DNA of 13,373 nt from Pseudomonadota bacterium (GTDB lineage: Bacteria > Pseudomonadota > Alphaproteobacteria > Sphingomonadales > Sphingomonadaceae), in the NCBI GenBank assembly GCA_023433445.1, contig JAEZCS010000124.1:1-13373 (forward strand), read 5' to 3'. The position numbers and the translations under genes were made by a program. Positions within the stretch are counted from its first letter, which is position 1. Each line of letters opens with the position of its first letter. The notes below the pieces were generated by a model that saw nothing but the letters and a program-made list of their open reading frames with translations, did not search any database and was not told the origin of the DNA. Of the stretch, positions 5,520 through 11,564 are shown one piece after another.

Positions 5520-5813
5520 TCAGGCGGCTGCAGCAGCCTGCTTCTTGACGATGTCACGCTTCAGGCGACGCGCCTTGAGCGACAGCTTTTCGTCGTTGGT
5601 CTTCAGCAGCCAGTTGTCCAGGCCGCCATTATGCTCGACCGAACGCAGACCATGGGTCGATACGCGCAGCTTGACGGTGGTTTCCAAGGTTTCGGAAATC
5701 AGCGACACATTCTGCAGGTTGGGCAGGAACACGCGCTTGGTCTTGTTATTGGCGTGGGAAACATTGTGACCCACCTGGCGACCCTTGCCGGTCAGCTCGC
5801 AAATGCGCGACAT
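5520..5813 (-). CDS. rpmB: 50S ribosomal protein L28
   Basis: A 97-residue basic protein opening MSRICELTGKGRQVGHNVSHANNKTKRVFLPNLQ, the alphaproteobacterial L28 form, and containing RVSTHGLRSVEHNGGLDNWL and a Lys/Arg-rich C-terminus ending in alanines. It is a component of the large ribosomal subunit. The ATG at 5813 is chosen; the frame extends two codons upstream to a TTG, which would not match the family start. AAGG lies about 12 bases upstream as a weak ribosome site. It stands alone, with a strong terminator behind it and a divergent small gene upstream. No zinc-binding Cys pairs are present, apart from the single Cys in RICEL. Confidence 0.98.
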   Translation of the reverse strand: MSRICELTGKGRQVGHNVSHANNKTKRVFLPNLQNVSLISETLETTVKLRVSTHGLRSVEHNGGLDNWLLKTNDEKLSLKARRLKRDIVKKQAAAAA

Positions 5814-5855
5814 AGTCAATCAACCTTGTATTTCATGTTCGTTCGGAAAGCGGCG

Positions 5856-5892
5856 CCACTAGCGGGATTCCGGATGGCCGTCAACCCGTCAA
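5856..5892 (-). promoter_or_regulatory. Possible rpmB promoter with doubled TTGACG
   Basis: On the minus strand two TTGACG hexamers occur 8 bases apart (5892-5887 and 5884-5879). The nearer one is 17 bases from TAGTGG (5861-5856), which is a poor -10. The -35 is convincing and the -10 is not, so the start site is uncertain. The predicted leader would be roughly 35-45 bases. Confidence 0.35.
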
Positions 5893-5968
5893 GCCGGTGG
5901 ATCGAACCGCTTCCGCAACCCTTTCCACCACTCGGACGTTTGCTGCCGATAGACGAAAGGAGTGCGCA

Positions 5969-6190
5969 ATGCGACTCATTGGTGGCTTGTTGCTGATTGT
6001 TCTGCTGGTTCTGGGCGCCGGCATCGCGACCGGCTTCATCGATCTGCAAAAAACTCAGGAAGGCAGCCTGCCGAAGATCGCGGTCGAAGGCGGCCAACTG
6101 CCGAAATTCCAGGCCGACGTCGCGAAGGTCGAGGTAGGCACGCGCAACGAAACCGTCGAGGTGCCGACGGTGGACGTGAAGAAGCCCTGA
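5969..6190 (+). CDS. Small single-span membrane-anchored protein of unknown function
   Basis: A 73-residue protein not assignable to a characterised family. Residues 3-23 (LIGGLLLIVLLVLGAGIATGF) are one hydrophobic segment with a positively charged N-terminus, i.e. a signal anchor. The remaining 50 residues are soluble, presumably periplasmic. They contain two 'LPK' segments (SLPKIAVEGG and QLPKFQADV) and a Val-rich tail, VEVGTRNETVEVPTVDVKKP, likely a beta strand pair. The start is well supported: AAAGGAG lies six bases before the ATG at 5969. It is divergent from rpmB and 40 bases upstream of tadA in the same direction, so it may be co-transcribed with tadA. It has no cysteines and no lipobox. 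Confidence 0.72.
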   Translation: MRLIGGLLLIVLLVLGAGIATGFIDLQKTQEGSLPKIAVEGGQLPKFQADVAKVEVGTRNETVEVPTVDVKKP

Positions 6191-6230
6191 TCATTTCTTA
6201 AAAGTGTGAGGATGCTGTAAGGGCGGGCCG

Positions 6231-6689
6231 ATGGCACCGCCCTTCCCCCTTCCCCTCCCAATGCGCCGCGCGCTTGAACTGGCGCGCGCCGCAGAGTTGG
6301 CGGGCGAAGTGCCGATTGGCGCGGTCGTCACGCTCGACGGCCATATACTTGGTGAAGGGGAAAACCGTAACCGCCGCGATCTTGATCCCACAGCCCATGC
6401 CGAAATCGTTGCCCTACGCGCGGCGGCAAGGCGGCTGGGCGATTTTCGCCTCACCGGCTGCGACTTGTGGGTGACGCTTGAACCCTGCCCGATGTGCGCG
6501 GGGGCGATATCCCATGCGCGGATCGCCCGCCTCTATTATGGCGCTGCCGATCCCAAGGGCGGCGCGATCGAACAGGGGCCCAGGCTTTTCACCCAGCCCC
6601 AGTGCCTGCATCGGCCCGAAGTCTATGGCGGGCTCGGCGAGGCGGAGGCGTCAACGCTGCTGCGCGACTTTTTCGCTGCCCGCCGCTGA
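6231..6689 (+). CDS. tadA: tRNA adenosine(34) deaminase
   Basis: A 152-residue zinc deaminase that converts A34 to inosine in tRNA-Arg(ACG), needed to read CGN codons. The family zinc/catalytic signature is complete: HAE (His56, catalytic Glu58) and PCPMC (Cys86, Cys89). EVPIGAVV at 26-33, ENRNRRDLDPTAHAE, and AISHARIARLYYGAADPKGGA are also characteristic of TadA rather than of cytidine or guanine deaminases. The length is standard. The ATG at 6231 follows AAGGG by about seven bases. The last 39 bases, including the stop, overlap the 3' end of the convergent membrane-protein gene, so the C-terminal RDFFAARR is encoded opposite that gene's C-terminus. Confidence 0.95.
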   Translation: MAPPFPLPLPMRRALELARAAELAGEVPIGAVVTLDGHILGEGENRNRRDLDPTAHAEIVALRAAARRLGDFRLTGCDLWVTLEPCPMCAGAISHARIARLYYGAADPKGGAIEQGPRLFTQPQCLHRPEVYGGLGEAEASTLLRDFFAARR

Positions 6690-8552
6690 ATAGTCGATGC
6701 GGTAGAGGGCGTAGGGCAACGCAAAACCGCTCTTCAATGTCACTGGCTGCAGCCAGCCGGGAATCTCGCCGCGCATCAACCCAGCATAGAAGCCTTGCGG
6801 ACTCCGCGACTGGTAAACGGTGCCTTCGGGGAAGCCAGGGCAAATCAGTAGATAAGCCGCATGATGCCGCGCAGCGATCGGCCGGAACGCCTCCGCGGTG
6901 CCATCAAAGGCATGATGCAGGTCCAATATGACCTCGCCGTTGCGGTGATAGGGGCCTGCGACGGCGCTATGATGCGTCGTAGCGATCAGGCGAGGCCCCA
7001 GATCGACCATTGTGAAGATGGTGGCAGCCGGCAGCTGATTGAGCACCTCCAGCGCTGGCAGCGACCGGCAGCGACCATTGGCCTTGTTGATCGACTGCAA
7101 TCGGCTTTTCGCCTCCGGGCGCTGCGGCTTGGCTTTTTCGCCAGTCGCACCTGCCCACAACTGGTTGATCTGCGGATAAAGGGGGGTAGCAAAAGCGGCC
7201 ACGCCCAGCAGCGCGGCTCCCGCGATGCCCAACACCCGCGCAAGGGGCCTGCCGAAAAATATGATCTGAATGACTCGGTACGCCGCCCATGCCGCCGCCG
7301 GAATGGCGAGCAGCTGCGCAGCGGGGCCGGCCCGCAACTGCCAAAAAAGTAGCGCGGTCGAAAACAGCATCATCAGCCCTACTGTGGCCCAGGCCCAAAG
7401 CCGGTCACTATCCCGCCGGGACTCCCACAGCGCCCACACAAGGCCGAATAATCCTGCGACCGGAATGGCCATAAGGGGCACGATCAGGCTGCGTGCCTGA
7501 ACCGTGATCGGCTTCGCCTCCCGGATGTTGGCGAGCCACAGCCGCTCCAGCTCCGGCGAAATCTGGTAAGCGCCCGTCAGGCATTGCGGCCAATTCAACC
7601 ATGCAAAGGCCGCGACAGCGCCGCCCACCAGTAGGCCCGCGCCCAATCTCGCCTGCCAGTTCCGAAGCGGTAGCAACGCCAACAGCGTCATCCCCGCGCC
7701 TACAGCTCCGAATATGGCCACCCAGATAGGCGAGATGGCGTCGCACACCATCTGCCGGTTCGCGTAGCTGGCAAAGAGCAGGAACAGGATCGAAATCGAA
7801 CCGGCAAGGCTCAGCGCATAGGGCAACATCCGCCGCCCCGCACCTTCCTTGAACACCCAGCGCAGGGCGATCAGCGCACCGCCCGCCGCCAGATAGACGA
7901 TCATTTCCATGCCGATCGTGATGGAGAGCGCACTGCTTACTCCGGCAACGACGCCGCCGCGCAGCCAATTGCGGTCGACCAGCCCCGCCAGCATCAGCAC
8001 TGTCAGCGCCAGCTGCCAGCCATGGTGATCGACCCGCATGGGCAGGAACATGCTGATGCCCATCTGCGCCGCGAAGGGGGCCAATGCCGCCAGGATCCAG
8101 CCGTTGCCGCCCGCAAGCCGACGCGCGATGAAGCCCAGCCCCAGCATGAGCGGTAATAGCGGCAGCGTCGGCGCGATGGCGCAAGCAAGCCGGTCAGCCA
8201 GCCCCTGCTCCATAGACACCCGGAACAGCAGCATTAGCGCCGCGATCGGCAGATCGACCAGACGGGACCAGTGGATGTTGAAGCCTGCGGGCGGGTCCAG
8301 GCGATATTGCCTCAGATCGTACCAGCCCTGCCCTGCCAACCAGTCCCTGACCTGCAAGTAGCGCATATTGTCGTCGGTATCGTTGAGCGTCAGCCAGTGG
8401 ACCGCTGGCCAGCGCGAATAGATCAGCCAGCTAACAGCCACGACCCACATCAGGAAGGTCAGCCACTTCCAGTGAACCTCCGCCCAGGCGGCCATCCAGA
8501 CCAAGGCGCGCCGAGATTTATCCCGCACGGTGAAGCCGCTTTGCAAGTTCAT
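6651..8552 (-). CDS. Large GT-C-like polytopic membrane protein, putative glycosyltransferase
   Basis: A 633-residue integral membrane protein with about 12 hydrophobic segments between residues 28 and 465, then a soluble, probably periplasmic C-terminal domain of about 160 residues. The first predicted periplasmic loop carries LNDTDDNMRYLQVRDWL at 56-72 (Asp58, Asp60, Asp61, Arg64), then YRLDPPAGFNIHWSRLVDLP. The next contains PMRVDHHGWQ at 171-180. Acidic motifs in the first and second outer loops are the layout of GT-C enzymes (STT3/PglB/AglB, ArnT), which use polyprenyl-linked sugars. The WWDYG motif of oligosaccharyltransferases is absent, so the acceptor is unknown. Related proteins with HWSRLVDLP and a PYHRN segment are recalled from alphaproteobacteria without function. 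The ATG at 8552 has no ribosome site. It is divergent from gtrA (45-base gap) and overlaps tadA tail-to-tail. Confidence 0.7.
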   Translation of the reverse strand: MNLQSGFTVRDKSRRALVWMAAWAEVHWKWLTFLMWVVAVSWLIYSRWPAVHWLTLNDTDDNMRYLQVRDWLAGQGWYDLRQYRLDPPAGFNIHWSRLVDLPIAALMLLFRVSMEQGLADRLACAIAPTLPLLPLMLGLGFIARRLAGGNGWILAALAPFAAQMGISMFLPMRVDHHGWQLALTVLMLAGLVDRNWLRGGVVAGVSSALSITIGMEMIVYLAAGGALIALRWVFKEGAGRRMLPYALSLAGSISILFLLFASYANRQMVCDAISPIWVAIFGAVGAGMTLLALLPLRNWQARLGAGLLVGGAVAAFAWLNWPQCLTGAYQISPELERLWLANIREAKPITVQARSLIVPLMAIPVAGLFGLVWALWESRRDSDRLWAWATVGLMMLFSTALLFWQLRAGPAAQLLAIPAAAWAAYRVIQIIFFGRPLARVLGIAGAALLGVAAFATPLYPQINQLWAGATGEKAKPQRPEAKSRLQSINKANGRCRSLPALEVLNQLPAATIFTMVDLGPRLIATTHHSAVAGPYHRNGEVILDLHHAFDGTAEAFRPIAARHHAAYLLICPGFPEGTVYQSRSPQGFYAGLMRGEIPGWLQPVTLKSGFALPYALYRIDYSAAGSEKVAQQR

Positions 8553-8597
8553 GGGCGGTGGATTAGAGCGTTCGCATCAAATCGCAACGGGGCCTTC

Positions 8598-9014
8598 ATG
8601 AAATTGCTGTCACGCCTGACGCCGGAACGGCAGGCCCTGTTCTGGCAGATCGTGCGCTATGGCCTCAGCGGCCTTTTCATTACCGCATGCCAAGCCGTGA
8701 TCTATTGGACGCTCGCGGCCATTGCAGGGTGGCACCCACAGCTAGCCAACGTCGCCGGCTACATCGCCGCAGTGATGATCGGCTATGTGACGCACAGCCT
8801 CTTCACCTTCCGCGATCAGGGAAGCGATGGCAGCCATGCGGCACGCGGGGTCAAGTTCGTGGCCGTGTCGTTGCTGAGCTATGTGCTGAACGCCCTTTGG
8901 GTCTTTCTTTGCGTCACGCACATGCGATGGCCGGAATGGTCGCCCATCCCGGCCATGCTCTTCATAACGCCAGCAGTGGTGTTCGGCCTCAATCGCCAAT
9001 GGGTATTCCGCTAG
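8598..9014 (+). CDS. GtrA-family membrane protein, putative polyprenyl-sugar flippase
   Basis: A 138-residue protein with four hydrophobic segments (about 18-42, 48-68, 85-107 and 117-132). It carries GtrA-type features: QIVRYGLSGLFITA near the N-terminus, NVAGYIAAVMIGYVTHSLFTFRD at the second helix, and the closing NRQWVFR. GtrA proteins are thought to move undecaprenyl-phosphate-linked glucose across the inner membrane for periplasmic transfer. The ATG at 8598 is chosen because it gives the normal family length; the frame is open for about 110 codons upstream, but that lies opposite the divergent membrane gene. No Shine-Dalgarno is visible. It is 45 bases from the GT-C-like gene, which could use the flipped sugar (inference). 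No GtrB-type transferase is in the window. Its stop is 7 bases from the convergent response-regulator stop. Confidence 0.87.
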   Translation: MKLLSRLTPERQALFWQIVRYGLSGLFITACQAVIYWTLAAIAGWHPQLANVAGYIAAVMIGYVTHSLFTFRDQGSDGSHAARGVKFVAVSLLSYVLNALWVFLCVTHMRWPEWSPIPAMLFITPAVVFGLNRQWVFR

Positions 9015-9021
9015 CCTCGCC

Positions 9022-9822
9022 TCAATGGACGAAGCGAGCCACCACGTCCCTGTACGAACGGCTGACCTTCACCTGCGCCCCCGATTCGAGCACCAGGAAA
9101 CATTCGCCATTGGTGTGCGGCTTCACCTGCCGGACCTGGCTCAGATTGACGATGGTTGAGCGGTGCACCCGCTGGAAATTGCGCGGGTCGAGCCGCTTTT
9201 CCAGATCCTTCATCGTCTCGCGCAGGATAAGGGAATTGTCCGCCGTGTAGATGCACATATAGTCACCCGCGGCATCGATCCGCTCGATCGAATCCACATC
9301 GACCCGAAAGATCTGCCCCCGGTCCTTGATGTTGATGAGCTTCTCGAAACGATTGGACGACGGCGCCTCTTCATCGGCGTTGAATTCGTTCATGGCATCG
9401 GGCGCGACTTCCGCCAGCACTTCGCGCAGCTTCTCCGCTTCCTGCACCTGCTTCTTTTCGGAAAGGCGCTGGCGCACGCGATCGAGCGCGTCTGCCAGTC
9501 GGCCTTCATCGACTGGCTTCATCAGGTAATCGACAGCCTGCGCCTCAAAAGCACGAATCGCATGATCGCTATAGGCGGTGCAGAAGATGAACAACGGCGG
9601 TTCGACCTCCATCAGGCCCTGGACGACGGAAAAGCCATCGAAACCAGGCATCTGAATGTCGAGGAACACAAGGTCGGGTTTATGCGTCTTGATAGCGCGG
9701 ATGGCTTCGCGGCCATTCGAGCAGGTTTCTACGATTTCGACATCCTCATGCGCTTCCAGACGGAGCTTGAGGCCTTGAATGGCCAGGCTTTCGTCATCGA
9801 CGAGGATTGTTCTGATGGTCAT
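9022..9822 (-). CDS. LytTR-type response regulator
   Basis: A 266-residue two-domain regulator. The receiver domain (residues 3-120) has the acidic pocket Asp9/Asp10, phospho-acceptor Asp55 in LVFLDIQMPG, Thr82 and Lys102 in YLMKP. A linker of about 40 residues, rich in Glu/Lys then Asn/Ser, leads to the LytTR DNA-binding domain (about 160-262), with IERIDAAGDYMCIYT, FQRVHRSTIVNLSQV and VKVSRSYRDVV. LytTR domains bind DNA through a beta fold and usually recognise paired direct repeats. Its ATG overlaps the kinase stop (ATGA), so the two are a cognate pair. Targets are not evident in the window. Confidence 0.94.
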   Translation of the reverse strand: MTIRTILVDDESLAIQGLKLRLEAHEDVEIVETCSNGREAIRAIKTHKPDLVFLDIQMPGFDGFSVVQGLMEVEPPLFIFCTAYSDHAIRAFEAQAVDYLMKPVDEGRLADALDRVRQRLSEKKQVQEAEKLREVLAEVAPDAMNEFNADEEAPSSNRFEKLINIKDRGQIFRVDVDSIERIDAAGDYMCIYTADNSLILRETMKDLEKRLDPRNFQRVHRSTIVNLSQVRQVKPHTNGECFLVLESGAQVKVSRSYRDVVARFVH

Positions 9823-10925
9823 GCGGCCACTTTCGATGGTTCATCCAGATTAAGCGGCATTTCGATATGGACCGAAAAGCCGCTTGGCGTGGAACGCGTT
9901 TCAAAGCTCTGTCGTTCCCCGAATGCCTGAATCAGGCGGTCGCGGATATTCGCCAGGCCAACGCCTGTCCCTTCGCTCATGGGAGTGTTCGGGCGAGTGA
10001 ACCCCTCATTCAATCCCGGACCGCTATCTGATACGACGATCCGGACATTTTCACCGGCAGGCTGCGCCGAGATAGAGATTTCCGCCCCCTCCTCCTTGGG
10101 GGTGACGGCATATTTGATTGCATTTTCGACGAGCGGCTGGAGCAACAGGGACGGAAGTCGCGACTGCGCCACCGCCGGGTCGATGTTGAAGACAGGCCGC
10201 AACCGATCCTCGAACCGCATTTTCTCGATTTCCAGATAGAGTTTGAGCGTCTCGACCTCTTGCTCGATCGTCACCTGGGCAGTCGGCTCATTGATCAACG
10301 TGTATCGCAGGAAAGAGGACAGGCGTGACAGCATCGCATTGGCGCGATCCGTCTGCTTCAGCAGCACGAGCGTGGAAATGCTGTTCAGCGTGTTGAACAG
10401 GAAATGCGGATTGAGCTGATAGCGCAACATGGCGAGCTGCGCGCTCGATGCCTGATTTTCCAGATGCAGCAGCTGGTCCGCCTGCTCTTCCACCTGCAGA
10501 TAGAAGTTGATGGCGTAATATAGCGCCGACCAGGCACCCAGCAACGTGATGCTCAGATAGAAGGCGCCCAGGAACAGCTGCACGCCAGCGGTCTCGTTCG
10601 CGCGGTGCTGGGTCGAAAACACCCAGGCGTCGATGAAGGCGACAAGGCCAGCGGCCAGCACCACCGTCAGGATCGACGCGCCCCAGGTGATGATAGGCCG
10701 CTGCTTCTGCAAAAAGCGGAAGATTACCGCGATGAGCAGCGTCACCGAATAGCCCGATACGGTCGATATCATCACCGGGATCAAACTGGAAAGCGGCTGC
10801 CCATTGGCGATAGTGGACGACCCGCGCAGCAGGAAGGCCCCTGCCCAACCAACCGATTGCAGGTTCCAGAAAGCGCGGTTCTTGTCAGCGAAAAAGGGCT
10901 GAGGCTGAATATGTTGAACAGACAT
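9819..10925 (-). CDS. LytS/YehU-type membrane sensor histidine kinase
   Basis: A 368-residue protein. Residues about 22-143 hold four hydrophobic segments with no recognisable extracellular sensor domain. A coiled-coil-like stretch follows (145-165), then the His_kinase domain with phospho-acceptor His174 in QLNPHFLFNTLNSI. The HATPase domain has the N-box VENAIKY (Asn268), G1 DSGPGL (300-305) and G2 GTGVGLAN (319-326). The NPHFLFN class pairs with LytTR regulators, as found next door. The start chosen is ATG at 10925; a longer frame to 11033 would overlap the HxlR coding end and adds no hydrophobic or conserved sequence. It lies 46 bases after the HxlR gene, same strand, so is probably co-transcribed. 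The ligand is unknown; signal perception within the membrane is likely. Confidence 0.92.
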   Translation of the reverse strand: MSVQHIQPQPFFADKNRAFWNLQSVGWAGAFLLRGSSTIANGQPLSSLIPVMISTVSGYSVTLLIAVIFRFLQKQRPIITWGASILTVVLAAGLVAFIDAWVFSTQHRANETAGVQLFLGAFYLSITLLGAWSALYYAINFYLQVEEQADQLLHLENQASSAQLAMLRYQLNPHFLFNTLNSISTLVLLKQTDRANAMLSRLSSFLRYTLINEPTAQVTIEQEVETLKLYLEIEKMRFEDRLRPVFNIDPAVAQSRLPSLLLQPLVENAIKYAVTPKEEGAEISISAQPAGENVRIVVSDSGPGLNEGFTRPNTPMSEGTGVGLANIRDRLIQAFGERQSFETRSTPSGFSVHIEMPLNLDEPSKVAA

Positions 10926-10971
10926 CACCGCCAGCCTAGGCGAATTCAGGCGCAGGGTGAAGCCATGCGCA

Positions 10972-11454
10972 TCATGCCGCGGTGGCAGCTTCCTGATCCA
11001 TGGGCGTGACCTCGTCAGGGCAAAGCCAGACAAGGTCCTTCAACTCCAGCGGACGGCCGTCATGCGCCTGAATGGTCACCCGGCGGATAGGCTGGCCGTC
11101 CCGCTTGTCGGCCAGCACCTGGCAGGACGGCGAACCGCATCCCCACTTCTCACCCCATTGGCGCAGCGCGATCATGACGGGGGCCAGCTCCTGCCCCTTT
11201 TCGGTCAGCCGATATTCAATCTTGCGCCGGTCGCACTGCATCGGCTGGCGCAACATGATCCCATTTTCGACCAGACGTGACAGCCTGTTCGCCAGGATGT
11301 TTCGGGCTATGCCAAGCGATGACTGGAAATCTTCAAAATGCCGGATGCCAGACAAGGCGCCACGCAGGATGAGAAACGACCAGCGCTCCCCCATCGCCTC
11401 CAGTGCGCTCGGCAGCGCGCACTGTTCCAGATCCTGCGCCAGATTATGCTTCAT
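10972..11454 (-). CDS. HxlR-family winged-helix transcriptional regulator
   Basis: A 160-residue regulator. Residues 10-105 are the HxlR winged helix: CALPSALEAMGERWSFLILRGAL with Cys12, FEDFQSSLGIARNILANRLSRLVENGIM as the recognition region, and DRRKIEYRLTEKGQEL as the wing. An extension of about 55 residues follows, longer than minimal HxlR proteins. It contains CGSPSC (Cys106, Cys111) and a short beta-like tail (VTIQAHDGRPLELKDLVWLC, Cys145). Cys12 sits where redox- or aldehyde-sensing HxlR members carry their reactive cysteine, so a thiol switch is possible but unproven. The start is ATG at 11454, which matches the usual family N-terminus; the frame extends upstream to 11538 without conserved sequence. 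It is divergent from the (p)ppGpp synthetase gene and probably heads the operon with the kinase and response regulator. Confidence 0.9.
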   Translation of the reverse strand: MKHNLAQDLEQCALPSALEAMGERWSFLILRGALSGIRHFEDFQSSLGIARNILANRLSRLVENGIMLRQPMQCDRRKIEYRLTEKGQELAPVMIALRQWGEKWGCGSPSCQVLADKRDGQPIRRVTIQAHDGRPLELKDLVWLCPDEVTPMDQEAATAA

Positions 11455-11462
11455 CGTTCGCC

Positions 11463-11491
11463 TAGATAGCTCAAAGCCACGGCCCATGCAA
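11463..11491 (-). promoter_or_regulatory. Predicted promoter of the HxlR-kinase-regulator operon
   Basis: On the minus strand TTGCAT (11491-11486) is separated by 17 bases from TATCTA (11468-11463). Transcription would start near 11456, almost on the ATG at 11454. CTAGAT occurs here (11462-11467) and again at 11510-11515, a possible paired regulator site. Confidence 0.45.
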
Positions 11492-11527
11492 AAGTGCAGC
11501 CATTTGCGTCTAGATGGGATTTTTTTG

Positions 11528-11555
11528 TTGCACAGCAAGATGCTTCCCGGACAAT
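11528..11555 (+). promoter_or_regulatory. Possible promoter of the (p)ppGpp synthetase gene
   Basis: TTGCAC (11528-11533) follows a T-tract and lies 16 bases from GACAAT (11550-11555, four of six consensus matches). The start would be near 11562, giving a leader of a few bases at most; no Shine-Dalgarno is seen before the ATG. Weak prediction. Confidence 0.35.
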
Positions 11556-11564
11556 CGGGCCACG

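Noticed and set aside
6651..8552. True oligosaccharyltransferase (PglB/STT3) assignment
   Set aside because: The acidic outer-loop motifs fit GT-C enzymes in general, but no WWDYG motif is present in the C-terminal domain.
8271..8597. Upstream extension of the GtrA protein by about 110 residues
   Set aside because: The extension lies antisense to the start of the membrane-protein gene and is His/Gln/Pro-rich; the ATG at 8598 gives the normal GtrA length.
10926..11033. Extended N-terminus of the sensor kinase starting at 11033
   Set aside because: It would overlap the HxlR coding end by about 60 bases and adds a charged, non-conserved stretch before the first membrane segment.
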